A stretch of DNA of 64,000 nucleotides, from assembly GCF_016526145.1 (NCBI RefSeq), contig NZ_JADDUE010000001.1, forward strand, positions 806,001-870,000, given 5' to 3'. This document shows, one piece after another, positions 15,370 to 24,003 of the stretch (positions are counted from its first letter, which is position 1; every line of letters starts with the position of its first letter). Origin of the DNA: Saccharopolyspora galaxeae (lineage in GTDB: Bacteria > Actinomycetota > Actinomycetes > Mycobacteriales > Pseudonocardiaceae). The notes under the pieces were generated by a model, which was given only the letters and a program-made list of their open reading frames with translations, did not search any database and was not told the DNA's origin. The translations under genes and the position numbers were made by a program.

Positions 15370-18141
15370 TCACGTCGGTTCGACGGAGAAATCGCCGTGC
15401 AGCAAAGCCGTCGCCAGTTCGGCGCGGGACCGGAAACCGGCCCGCTGGAACAGCCGGGTGAGCCGTCCTTCGATCCCTTTCTCGCTGGTGCCCAGGATCG
15501 TCGCGAGCTGCGCGTTGGTCAGGCCCTCGGCGATCAACGTGGCCAGCAGCCGCTCGTTCTCGGCGACCGTGGTGCCGCGCCCGGGGACGGTGACCTTGCG
15601 TTCCCGCATCAGCAGCCGCAGCCGCGCGCGCGGGATGAGCGCGTCGAGCTCGCCGAACAACTCGTAGGCGGTGCGCAGCATCGTGCCGCTACCGGCCGCG
15701 GAGCCGCCCACGGTGGCCAAAGTGCGGGCGAGTTCGCAGGGGCGCTGCCGGGACTCGGCGAGCTCGATCGCCTCCGCCGCGGCCGCGGTGTCGCCGTGCA
15801 CCAGGACCCGGCCCAGCAGGTCGTTTCGGCGAGCAGCGGAGTCGTCCAGCCGCGCCGCGACCTGTTCCAGCCGCGCGGCGTGCTCCCGAGCAGCCGCGTG
15901 GTCACCGCACCGCGTTTCCAGTTCGACCAGGGCGCGCAGCAGTTCGTCGGTGCCGATGAGCACGCCGTCGGCGTCCGCGGCCCGCAACGCCGAGGTCAGG
16001 TGCGCGCGAGCTCGGTCGGTCGCACCGGTGGTGCTTTCCAGCTCGGCTTCCGGGATGGCCAGCAGGTGCGGGAGCAGCAGGTGCTGTTCGCGGGCCTCCG
16101 CGATGATGGTGCGCGCTCGCTGCAGCTGTCCGCGGGCGACGAAGATGTCGGCCATTTGCCGGAACAACGCGGTGTGTCCGGGTGTGCCGCCCCACGCGGC
16201 GGCGGTGGCCAGGCCGGAACGGGCGTGCTCCAGCGCCTCGTCCCACCGGCCCGCGTGTCCGAAGTGGACCGCCCGCTCGGCCGCCACCTGCGCTCCCTGC
16301 GCCGGTTCGCGCAGTCCGCCGAACAACGTCAACGCCCGGGTCAGAATCCGGAGCACGTCCGCGGTGGTGCCGCGCCCCCGCGCCGAGCCGCTCCAGCGGG
16401 AGCGGCCCAGCACCGCCGCCGCCGAATCCAGCAGCACCCGGCCGAACATGCCGTTGGTGGACTCGGACGAGGACCACAGCGGAAGGTCCTCGACGAGCTC
16501 GTCGTGCGCCTGCGCCCACCGCCCGAGCAGGCACAGCCCGGCGGCCCGGGTGACCACGGTGGACGGAGAGCGTTCGGGGACGAGCTCACCCAGCGCACCG
16601 GTGCCCGCGGCCGCGACCAACCGCACGATCCGCAGTTCCTGCGCGGAATCCGGGCTCAGCTGCTGCGGATGGTCGCGCAGCACCTCGTCCGCGCTTTCCG
16701 CGGCCGACTCGAACCGCATGTGCAGTGCGCTGGTCACCGCATGGCGGTGCAGCACCTCGGCGCGCTGCCCGCTCTCGGTGCACAACCGCGCCGCGGCGCG
16801 GCCCCAATGGTCGGCGAGGTCCCCGCGCTCCGGCGGTGTCCGGCCGCTGAGCTGCACAAGCTCCGCCGCGGCCCGGTTCGGGTCGACCAGCCTGCCCGCG
16901 GTCGCCAGCCGCTCCGCCAAGTACTCCGGATCAGCGCAGGTCGCCGCGCCGTTCCACAGCGCGAGCACCGCGAGCTCGCTGACCCGCCGCCGCTCGTACG
17001 GGCCGAGGCAGGTCGTGAGCAGCGCACCCAGCGCGGGCACCCGGAACCGCCACTCGCCGGTCAGCACACCGGTCGCGCGCAGCGCTTTGAGCGCTTCGAG
17101 CACCTGGTGCTCTGGCAGGTCGGTCGCTCGGGCGATCAGCTCCGGGACGTTGCCGCGCAGCGGGTGCAGCACGGCCAGCGCCTTGAGCACCGGCCAGCAC
17201 GGCGAACCCAGCTCGCTCAGCCCGGCGAACAGCGGGTGCGTGATCCGCACGGCGGGCCCCCGGCCACCGACCGGGCAGACCCGCTGGTCCACGATCCGCA
17301 GGCAGCCGGCTTCGCGGTAGCCGTCGAGCAGCGCGTGCGCGAAAGCGGGCAGCCCGCGGCTGTTCCGGCGCACCGCGCGCACCAGCTGCGGCGCCGGTTC
17401 GGCTTGCAGGTCGTCGGTGAGCAGCGCGCGCATCGCGGATTCGTCCAGCGGGCGCAGCCGTTCCTCGTGCACGAGTCCGGCGTCGCGCAGCCGCGCGAGT
17501 TCGGCGGGTGCGCCCGCGGCGGGGGTGCGGAATGCGCAGACGAAAGTGACCCGGTGGCAGTTCTGCGGATTCACCATGCGGGCGAGTTCGGCCAGGCAGC
17601 CCGGCGCGATCCGCTGCGCGTCGTCGACGATCACCACCAGCGGCCCGTGCTGTTCGGTGTGCTGGGCGAGCAGTCGCGTCAGCGGGACGCGCACGGCTTC
17701 GCGCGGGTCCTTGCCGAGTTCGTCGGCGAGCCGGGCGGCGAGGTGCGCCACGTCGTGCTCCTCGCGGGTGATCCGGAGTTGCACGGGGCGCAGGTGGTGC
17801 GCTTCCACCCTCGCGCGCAGCCGCGCGAGCAGCGCGCTGCGGCCGGATCCCGACGGGCCGAGCAGCGCCACCACGGGGGCGCTCGCCGCGGCGCGGCAGA
17901 TGTCCAGCAGCCGTCCGACGATCTCTTCGCGGCCGGGCAACGGGGCGTCGGCGTGGTGCGCGAGTCCCAACGGCGTCACCCGCGGCGCGGCGGGCGCGGC
18001 CGAGCGCGTGATCCGGCGGGCCGGTGGCATCGAAGTCGAAGTGAGCACGTCACCAGTATTGCCATCGGGGCCGCAGGAAGCTGTATGCAAAGAATGAAGA
18101 CTTCTTACGGATTCCTTAACCGCGGGTGCGATATTACGCAT
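15370..18141 (-). CDS. Large LuxR-family regulator with N-terminal ATPase (type A, pair 1)
   Basis: 923 residues from ATG 18141; ATG 18030 would give about 886 and may be the true start. A P-loop ATPase domain has Walker A LLGPSGSGRSALL and Walker B PLVVIVDDAQRI. A long helical, TPR-like middle follows, and a C-terminal LuxR HTH is visible in IAEGLTNAQLATILGTSEKG and EGRLTRLFQRAGFRSR. This is the LAL (large ATP-binding LuxR) architecture of pathway-specific activators. Its HTH is closest within the window to that of the protein at 38814. It is divergent from the 456-residue regulator at 18258 with 116 bp between. Confidence 0.87.
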   Translation of the reverse strand: MRNIAPAVKESVRSLHSLHTASCGPDGNTGDVLTSTSMPPARRITRSAAPAAPRVTPLGLAHHADAPLPGREEIVGRLLDICRAAASAPVVALLGPSGSGRSALLARLRARVEAHHLRPVQLRITREEHDVAHLAARLADELGKDPREAVRVPLTRLLAQHTEQHGPLVVIVDDAQRIAPGCLAELARMVNPQNCHRVTFVCAFRTPAAGAPAELARLRDAGLVHEERLRPLDESAMRALLTDDLQAEPAPQLVRAVRRNSRGLPAFAHALLDGYREAGCLRIVDQRVCPVGGRGPAVRITHPLFAGLSELGSPCWPVLKALAVLHPLRGNVPELIARATDLPEHQVLEALKALRATGVLTGEWRFRVPALGALLTTCLGPYERRRVSELAVLALWNGAATCADPEYLAERLATAGRLVDPNRAAAELVQLSGRTPPERGDLADHWGRAAARLCTESGQRAEVLHRHAVTSALHMRFESAAESADEVLRDHPQQLSPDSAQELRIVRLVAAAGTGALGELVPERSPSTVVTRAAGLCLLGRWAQAHDELVEDLPLWSSSESTNGMFGRVLLDSAAAVLGRSRWSGSARGRGTTADVLRILTRALTLFGGLREPAQGAQVAAERAVHFGHAGRWDEALEHARSGLATAAAWGGTPGHTALFRQMADIFVARGQLQRARTIIAEAREQHLLLPHLLAIPEAELESTTGATDRARAHLTSALRAADADGVLIGTDELLRALVELETRCGDHAAAREHAARLEQVAARLDDSAARRNDLLGRVLVHGDTAAAAEAIELAESRQRPCELARTLATVGGSAAGSGTMLRTAYELFGELDALIPRARLRLLMRERKVTVPGRGTTVAENERLLATLIAEGLTNAQLATILGTSEKGIEGRLTRLFQRAGFRSRAELATALLHGDFSVEPT

Positions 18142-18257
18142 CTCTTAAATGAGTGCTTCGGTATTCTTGGCGGGCCCCGATTCCGCCGTTTGCGCCCGTA
18201 GGGTCCGGGCCATCGCAGCGAACACGCGGGCGCTGCCCGGAACGGGAACGGACGGCT

Positions 18258-19628
18258 ATGGGTCGGGAACAGATCGCAGGTAGGAGCAGTGCGCTGGCGG
18301 CTCTGCGCGCTGCTTGGCGGGACGGGGCTTGGCAAGGCACGGCCACCCGCTGCCACGGGCGGCTGGTGCTGCTGCGCGGGCCCGCCGGGATCGGCAAGAC
18401 CCGGCTGATGGACGCGCTGGTCCGCCCGCGGCGGGCCGAGCAGCAGCGGGTGTGGGTGGACGGCCGTGCGGCCACCGACGCGCGCGGCCTGGACGTGGTG
18501 CTGGACGCGCTGCGCGAGGACTTCGACCGGTTCGGGCGCCGGGGGCTGGTCGACGCGGTCGACGCGCTGGCGCGGCTGCGCGCCCGCCCGGAATCGCCGG
18601 TCTCCACCGTGATCGGGGAGCTGACCAAGGTGTTCTCCCAGGCAGGCGCGCCGGGAGTGCTCGTCGACGACGCGCTGGAGATCATCGATCCGGCGCCGTT
18701 GCTGATCGCGGCTCGCCGGGCCGGTTGCGCGGTGGTCGCCGCGGTGCGCGACGACGCCGCGTCCGTCCCGATGGCGGCGGAACTGGCTGCGCTGGCCGAC
18801 GAGGTGATCGACCTCGAACCGCTGAGCGCCGAGCAGACCAGGACCGCGGTGGGCGGCGATCTGCACGAGGACGTGCACCGGGCGTTGCAGGAGGCGTTGG
18901 GGCCGCTGTACGGCAATCCCGGCGCTGCGCTCGGTGCCGCCCGGATGCTGCGCGCGAGCGGCCGCCTGGTGCCCTCCGGCGACGGATTGCGGCTGGCCGA
19001 CGCCGCGATGCCCGTGCTGCTGCCGCCGGAGCACGAGCTGCTGCAGCGGATCCGCCCGCTCGGCCGCCTCGCGAGCAAGCTGCTGGCCGCGGCAGGCGTG
19101 CTCGGCGTGCTCGACGTGGACGAACTGCCGCAGGTGGCAGCCGCACTGCGCGAGGACGCCGGGGAGTGCGGCAGGCTGGTCGACCAGCTGGTGGCGCTGG
19201 GTGCGCTGGTCGGTGACGAGTGGGGCCGGTTCGGCTGCCTGTGCCCCGCGCTAGCGGCGAGCGCCGCGGCTGAGGAGCCGGCCGTGGTCCGGCGGATGCG
19301 CGTCGGCACCGTGGTGCGCCCGATGCAGCCGCGCGTGCCCGCGCGGTCGCGGTGCACGGCGGGCGAAGCCGTGCGGCCCGAACGGGGCTGGCCGGGACGG
19401 GACCGGTCGGATCGGGGATGGTCTGCCATCGAGGTGCGGATGGTCGAACTGATCGGCAGCGGCTGCACCAACCGCCGCATCGCCAGCGAGTTCGGGGTCA
19501 GCGAGAAGACCGTCGAAGCGCACCTGACAAGGCTCTTCGCCAAGACCGGCTGCCGCAGCCGGGTCGAGCTGGTGGCGGCGAACCTGCACGGACGCGCAGG
19601 CGCCCCGGTGACCGATCGCGCGGTATGA
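18258..19628 (+). CDS. Short LuxR-family ATPase regulator (type B, pair 1)
   Basis: 456 residues. N-terminal Walker A is LLRGPAGIGKTRLMDAL; a degenerate Walker B is VLVDDALEI. The segment ALQEALGPLYGNPGAAL aligns with ALRTALGPLFGNPGTLL in the 938-residue protein ending at 35761. The C-terminal HTH (GSGCTNRRIASEFGVSEKTV, then HLTRLFAKTGCRSRVEL) is also closest to that protein. The long TPR-like middle found there is absent, so this is a shortened version joining ATPase and HTH through a basic linker of about 40 residues. It is divergent from the type A gene at 15370-18141. An upstream GGGAACGGAC serves ATG 18258. Confidence 0.87.
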   Translation: MGREQIAGRSSALAALRAAWRDGAWQGTATRCHGRLVLLRGPAGIGKTRLMDALVRPRRAEQQRVWVDGRAATDARGLDVVLDALREDFDRFGRRGLVDAVDALARLRARPESPVSTVIGELTKVFSQAGAPGVLVDDALEIIDPAPLLIAARRAGCAVVAAVRDDAASVPMAAELAALADEVIDLEPLSAEQTRTAVGGDLHEDVHRALQEALGPLYGNPGAALGAARMLRASGRLVPSGDGLRLADAAMPVLLPPEHELLQRIRPLGRLASKLLAAAGVLGVLDVDELPQVAAALREDAGECGRLVDQLVALGALVGDEWGRFGCLCPALAASAAAEEPAVVRRMRVGTVVRPMQPRVPARSRCTAGEAVRPERGWPGRDRSDRGWSAIEVRMVELIGSGCTNRRIASEFGVSEKTVEAHLTRLFAKTGCRSRVELVAANLHGRAGAPVTDRAV

Positions 19629-19719
19629 CCCAGCCCGGACTTCGACGTCCGAGGCGACCCGGCTGCGCGCGCACCGTCCGCGGCGGCGAGGAACAACCGC
19701 AAGCTTTGCGAGGAACAAC

Positions 19720-19971
19720 GTGACGCAGCCGGGCAGCATCGCCACGCCGACTCAGCGCAGCATCGCCACGCCGACTCAGCGGCGACGAGTCCTTCCGCGC
19801 GAATGCTCGCGCTACGGGACCGGCCGCCGGGCTCGGCGCCGCGCGGGCTTTCCGCAGGGTGCGCCGAGCAACCCGCGCAGTTCGACCCGAGTGAACGGAC
19901 TGTTCGTCCGAATAGATTGGGCGATCAGTCCGTTCGCTCCGGAAGAGCCGACCCGTGCGGCGCTGTCATGA
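19720..19971 (+). CDS. Doubtful small ORF ahead of the orphan sensor kinase
   Basis: 83 codons from GTG 19720, which follows GAGGAAC, to a stop overlapping the kinase ATG (ATGA at 19968). The start signal and overlap argue for translation. The content argues against it: two copies of a 24-bp repeat and the 51-bp palindrome (translated as VNGLFVRIDWA) make up most of it, and the rest is Arg-rich. It may serve only as a translated leader coupling to the kinase, which lacks its own ribosome-binding site. Confidence 0.25.
   Translation: MTQPGSIATPTQRSIATPTQRRRVLPRECSRYGTGRRARRRAGFPQGAPSNPRSSTRVNGLFVRIDWAISPFAPEEPTRAALS
19733..19780. repeat. Two tandem copies of a 24-bp unit
   Basis: GCAGCATCGCCACGCCGACT plus CAGC is repeated exactly twice, directly upstream of the orphan kinase region. 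Confidence 0.9.
19889..19939. repeat. 51-bp palindromic element, copy 1
   Basis: Arms GAGTGAACGGACTG and CAGTCCGTTCGCTC (one G-T wobble) extend inward to a stem of about 21 pairs with loop GAATAGATT. The same 51-bp element occurs twice more, in the opposite orientation, at 35273 and 35336. It is not flanked by a transposase here. Confidence 0.9.
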
Positions 19972-21047
19972 ACTGCTCTCCGTTGCAGGCCGTGCTGATC
20001 GCCGCTTGTGAGTCGAGCGGGGTGGGGCTGCTCGGCGCCGCGGTGCTGCGGTCGCTGCGCGGCCGCCGGGTCGAGCACCAGCTGGCCGCCGTGCTGGGCA
20101 CGACCGTGGCCGCGTTGATCGTGAGCACCGTCGCGGCCTTGCTGATGGCGCGTCCCGCACCCGACGCGGAGGTCGCGGTGCTGGTGGTGTGCGCGTCCGG
20201 CGTGGTCTCGACCGGCATCGGGCTGCTGCTCGGCCGCTCGGTGCTGCGCGGACCCGATGCCCGCGGTTGCGACGGGCGGACCTCCGCGCTGGCCCGGCAG
20301 CTGGTCGCGGCCAACGCCGAACTCGCCGAGGCCAGGCAGCACCGGCGCGCCGCGGAAGACGCCCGGCGCCAGCTGGTCAGCTGGTTCGCGCACGACCTGC
20401 GCACCCCGCTGGCGCGGCTGCGGGCGATCGCGGAGTCCGCGCAGGAAGGCGTGCTCGTCGACCGATCCCGGTACTTGGGGCAGGTGCAGAACGAGGTGCG
20501 GCGGCTGACCACCCTGGTGGACGACCTGTTCGAGCTCTCCCGCATCCAGGCGGGCGCGGTGACGCTGACCCCGGCGGACGCGGCGCTGGACGATTTCGTC
20601 AGCGACGCCGTGGCCGAACTCGGCGATGCCGCGGCCGAAGGCGGCGTGCAGCTCTCGGCAGGACGGATGGAACCGGTGGTGGCGGTGGTCGATCACAAGG
20701 CGATGGCGCGGGTGATGCGCGAGCTGCTCACCAACGCGATCCGGCACGGCGGCGCAGCGGTCTCGATCGACACCTGGCGCGAGAGCGGTGGCTCCGCCGG
20801 GCAGCGGTGGGCGGTCGTGTCGATCAGCGACGAATGCGGCGGGATCCCCGAGCAGGACCTGGATTCGGTGTTCGAGGTGGGCTGGCGCGGCGGGCAGGTC
20901 CGCGAGGACGAGGGCGGCGGGCTCGGGCTCGCGATCGCGCACGGGCTCGTCGTGGCGCAGCGCGGGGAGATCGCGGTGCGCAACAGCGGCGGCGGATGCT
21001 GCTTCGAGGTCCGCGTCCCGCTCAGCGGCCCCGACCGCTCCGGATGA
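19968..21047 (+). CDS. Orphan sensor histidine kinase
   Basis: 359 residues. Three N-terminal hydrophobic segments (AVLIAACESSGVGLLGAAVL, LGTTVAALIVSTVAALLMA, VLVVCASGVVSTGIGLLLG) leave almost no extracellular sensor loop. A HAMP-like/coiled region leads to the H-box SWFAHDLRTPLARLR with the phospho-accepting His. The N-box MRELLTNAIRHGG, D-box SDECGGIPEQDL and G-box GGGLGLAIAHGLV complete the ATPase domain. It is clearly paralogous to the kinase at 22879-24003 (shared CES(S/A)G(V/I)GL segment, DDLFELSRIQAG, DECGGIP) but has no adjacent response regulator. It may signal to the paralogue's regulator at 24000; that is inference. Confidence 0.9.
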   Translation: MNCSPLQAVLIAACESSGVGLLGAAVLRSLRGRRVEHQLAAVLGTTVAALIVSTVAALLMARPAPDAEVAVLVVCASGVVSTGIGLLLGRSVLRGPDARGCDGRTSALARQLVAANAELAEARQHRRAAEDARRQLVSWFAHDLRTPLARLRAIAESAQEGVLVDRSRYLGQVQNEVRRLTTLVDDLFELSRIQAGAVTLTPADAALDDFVSDAVAELGDAAAEGGVQLSAGRMEPVVAVVDHKAMARVMRELLTNAIRHGGAAVSIDTWRESGGSAGQRWAVVSISDECGGIPEQDLDSVFEVGWRGGQVREDEGGGLGLAIAHGLVVAQRGEIAVRNSGGGCCFEVRVPLSGPDRSG

Positions 21048-21263
21048 CGCGACAACTCCGGATCACCCGAGCGCTCCGGATGACCCGAGCGCTCCGGATC
21101 ACCCGGCCGTTCCGGGCGACCTGGCTGCTCCGGGCGATCCGGCCGTGCCGGGCGCCCCGGCCGCTCCGGGCGATCCGGCCGCGCCGGACAACCCGAGCGC
21201 TCCGGACGACTCGACTGCTCCGGACGACCCGGCCGCTCCGGACCATCCGTCCACTTCGGACGC
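21048..21263. other. Low-complexity spacer between convergent genes
   Basis: An irregular 15-30 bp periodicity built on GCTCCGGATGACCCG and GCTCCGGGCGATCCG fills the space between the kinase and the beta-propeller gene. Read on the minus strand it stays open for 54 codons (21102-21263) in frame with the beta-propeller gene, immediately after that gene's TGA, and encodes a Gly-x-x collagen-like tail (SPGAAGAPGTAGSPGAA). Confidence 0.7.
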
Positions 21264-22631
21264 TCAGGGAGAGCTCGACTGCTCCTGCGGGAACGTGCCG
21301 CCGAAGCTGTGCATCCAGCCCTTCCACGGGCCTCCCGCGCGCTTGGTCTGGTAGTTCTGCTCCATCGCACCGTTGATGCCGATGCCGAACACCACCATGT
21401 GCCCGTTGACGTCCGGCGCCACGGCTTCCAGCTGGGTGAGGCTGCCGAGCAGCGTGAACGGCTCCGCCCAGCCTTTTTTCGCCATACCGACCTGGAAGCT
21501 GTGCATCAGCGACCCGTCCGCCTTGTTGATGGCGTAAACGCCCACCGTGTTGTGCGGGTCCGCGGCGACGAGCGGTTCGCCGGTGAACTGCCCCTTCCCG
21601 CCGAGCGGGCGCCAGTCGACCCACTCGCCGGAGGCGGGGCCGGTTTCGTTGGTGTGCCACAACGCCCCGTCGATGCCGACGGTGAACACTTGCAGCCGCC
21701 CCTGGCCGTCGCAGGCCACCGCGGGCGAGGATCCGGCGACCGCCCCCGGGAGCCGGTCGCCGGCATAGGTGTCGGGTCCGGTCTCGGTCAGCGTGTGCAC
21801 CGCACCGCCCTCCCCGAGGGCGAACACCCGCAGCTTGTCGTGGATGTCCCGGAAAACCACCGGATCGCCCTGCACGGGCGGCAAGTCCAACCGCTGCGAC
21901 TTGCTCCAATCCGCACCGGCGGGCGCGAGCTGGTGCGTCTCCCAGAGCGCCCCGTCGACGTCCCTGGCGAACACGACGAACCTGCCGTCCTGGGCCTGCA
22001 TCGCGGCGGGAGTGCCCTGCAGCCGCTGACCGGGCAGCTCCCGCCATTCCGGCAGGTGCGCCGCGGTCGACGAGATGTCGCCCGCGAACAGCGGGCGGCC
22101 GTCCGTGCTGATCGCGAAGCCGGACATCTTGCCGTCCGCGCTCTTGGCGAGCACCGGTTGACCGACGATCTTGCGGCCCGGTGGCGTGTCCGCGGGGTGC
22201 CAGTCGACCGGTTGACTCCCGGGTTCGCGCTGGAAGGTGCGCTGGACCTCGCCGTTCCAGCCGCGGGCCAGCACCACCAGCCGGTTCGTGCTGTCCAGGT
22301 TCGCCGGCGCGGCGGGCATCGGTTCGGACAGCTGCGCGGGCGGCATCGGCGGTTCGGCCGGACCGCCGGCGGGGACACCGGGCGACCCGCTGCCGGGTAA
22401 GGAAGATCCCAGCGGGCGCAGGACGGTGAACAGCAGCGGCGGCAGCAGGATCAGCACCAACCCGCTGACGCAAGCCAGCACCAGGAGTTTCCGGTCGCTC
22501 CAGCGGCCCTGCCGGGGTCGGCGGATGGGCATGGTGTGGTCGTTCGACCAGTCCGGCCGGTCGGCGGGCTGTTCGGCACGCCCAGCGGATCGGCCCCCTG
22601 GCTCCTCATCGTGCGCGGAGAACGACGGCAC
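21264..22631 (-). CDS. Membrane-anchored beta-propeller (PLL/tectonin-like) protein
   Basis: About 455 residues. A Pro/Arg-rich cytoplasmic N-terminus leads to a single membrane helix (LLVLACVSGLVLILLPPLLF), a Pro/Gly/Ala linker, and about 320 residues of repeated blades. Each blade has a strand such as RLVVLARGWNGEVQRTF, RFVVFARDVDGALWETHQ, RLQVFTVGIDGALWHTNE or HMVVFGIGINGAMEQNYQ. This repeat (hydrophobic strand, then DGxLWxT) is that of PLL-like lectin or DUF346 propellers, so extracellular sugar or surface binding is likely. GTG 22631 was chosen because GGGGGTG precedes it and the preceding frame is not protein-like. It is convergent with the orphan kinase. Confidence 0.78.
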   Translation of the reverse strand: MPSFSAHDEEPGGRSAGRAEQPADRPDWSNDHTMPIRRPRQGRWSDRKLLVLACVSGLVLILLPPLLFTVLRPLGSSLPGSGSPGVPAGGPAEPPMPPAQLSEPMPAAPANLDSTNRLVVLARGWNGEVQRTFQREPGSQPVDWHPADTPPGRKIVGQPVLAKSADGKMSGFAISTDGRPLFAGDISSTAAHLPEWRELPGQRLQGTPAAMQAQDGRFVVFARDVDGALWETHQLAPAGADWSKSQRLDLPPVQGDPVVFRDIHDKLRVFALGEGGAVHTLTETGPDTYAGDRLPGAVAGSSPAVACDGQGRLQVFTVGIDGALWHTNETGPASGEWVDWRPLGGKGQFTGEPLVAADPHNTVGVYAINKADGSLMHSFQVGMAKKGWAEPFTLLGSLTQLEAVAPDVNGHMVVFGIGINGAMEQNYQTKRAGGPWKGWMHSFGGTFPQEQSSSP

Positions 22632-22878
22632 CGGGCCACCCCCACTCTGCGACTTAGCTGTGCGACACGTTACCGGGAGCGGGAATCTGCCCGGCGAGAA
22701 CCTCGCCGTCCGCGCGAGTGCCACCGCCTGGTCTTCGTCTTGTGCCTGCTGATCGCTGGTACGCGACGTACCTTGATCGTAACAGTGCGCCTGCGCGCCG
22801 GTCATCGTTTCCTGCGGCACATGCGGAAGGCGCACGCCTGCCCGCGCGGCGAGATCAGTCGAAGGCCGCTCGAAGCGG

Positions 22879-24003
22879 TCAGGCGGTCACCAGCGGGAGC
22901 TGAACCTGGAAGCAGCAGCCGCCGGGGACGTTGTGCACCGACACCCGGCCCCGGTGCGCCTGCACGACGCCCTGCACGATCGCCAGCCCGAGGCCGCCGC
23001 CCTTGTTGTTGCCGGAGCGTTGCGCCGAGTTGCCGCGCCAGCCCATGTCGAACACCGAACCCAGGTTCTCCGGCGGAATGCCACCGCACTCGTCGGCGAC
23101 CGAGACCGTCGCCCAGCCGCCGTCCGCCCGCACGTCGAGGGAGACGGTGGTGCCCTCCGGGCTGTAGTGCATCGCGTTGTTCAGCAGGTTGTTGAACGCG
23201 CGGCTCATCGTGCGCTCGTCCACCGAGACGGTCACCTGGTCGATCCGCGCGGGCCGCAGCGTCACGTTGCGCTGCCCGGCGAGCACCTCCTGCCCGGCCA
23301 CCACGTCGCTGATCAGATCGTCCAGCGCGAGCCGCTGCGGTTGCAGCGGCAGCGTGCCCGCCTGGATGCGGGAGAGCTCGAACAGGTCGTCCACCATCTC
23401 GGCCAGCCGGTCCGCGTCCGCCCGGATCTGGGCGACGTAGCGCGGCAGGTCGGTGGCGACCCCGTCCTGCACCGACTCGGTCATGGCCCGCATCCGCGCG
23501 AGCGGGCTGCGCAGGTCGTGCGAGATCCACGCGACGAGCCGCCTGCGGGACGCCTCGGCGGTCTGCTCGCGCCGCCGCGACTCGGCGAGCTTGTCGCTGG
23601 TGATGCGCAGTTCCCTGGCCAGTTCGGCCAGTTCCGCGGTCGGCGGGTCCTCCGGCGGCCGGAACTGCTGCGCGGTGCCGAACTCGCGGGTGGCGCTGGC
23701 CAGCCGGGCGCTGCCCGCCATCACCGACCGGCCCAGCATCAGGCCGATCCCGATGGAGACCGCACCGGCCACGCAGCTGGCGAGCAGGTCCACCCCGGCG
23801 GGCAGCTGCGCCGAGCGGGTCGCCAGCATCATGGTCAGCAGGCTGGTGTTCATCGCCAGCACCGTGATCACCACGACCGCGATCAGCGACACCCCGAGCG
23901 AGTAGCGCCGCAGCAGCCGCAGCACGACCATGCCGATCAGCCCGATGCCCGCCGATTCGCACAGCGAGATCAGCACGATCAGGGCGATCTGCCAGGCGTT
24001 CAT
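22879..24003 (-). CDS. Sensor histidine kinase of a two-component system
   Basis: 374 residues with three or four short membrane segments and little external sequence, then the H-box AWISHDLRSPLARMR, N-box FNNLLNNAMHYSPEG, D-box VADECGGIPPENL and G-box NKGGGLGLAIVQGVV. Start ATG 24003 overlaps the stop of the upstream response regulator by four bases (ATGA), so the pair is translationally coupled. It is a paralogue of the orphan kinase about 1.8 kb away. The stimulus is unknown; the intramembrane-type N-terminus suggests envelope sensing. Confidence 0.92.
   Translation of the reverse strand: MNAWQIALIVLISLCESAGIGLIGMVVLRLLRRYSLGVSLIAVVVITVLAMNTSLLTMMLATRSAQLPAGVDLLASCVAGAVSIGIGLMLGRSVMAGSARLASATREFGTAQQFRPPEDPPTAELAELARELRITSDKLAESRRREQTAEASRRRLVAWISHDLRSPLARMRAMTESVQDGVATDLPRYVAQIRADADRLAEMVDDLFELSRIQAGTLPLQPQRLALDDLISDVVAGQEVLAGQRNVTLRPARIDQVTVSVDERTMSRAFNNLLNNAMHYSPEGTTVSLDVRADGGWATVSVADECGGIPPENLGSVFDMGWRGNSAQRSGNNKGGGLGLAIVQGVVQAHRGRVSVHNVPGGCCFQVQLPLVTA

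Noticed and set aside
15262-18201. A 979-codon open frame on the plus strand opposite the type A regulator
   Set aside because: It is antisense to a gene with clear ATPase and HTH motifs; its Gln/Arg/His-rich sequence is typical of shadow frames in GC-rich DNA. Similar long shadows opposite the genes at 35761, 38814 and 47055 were dropped for the same reason.
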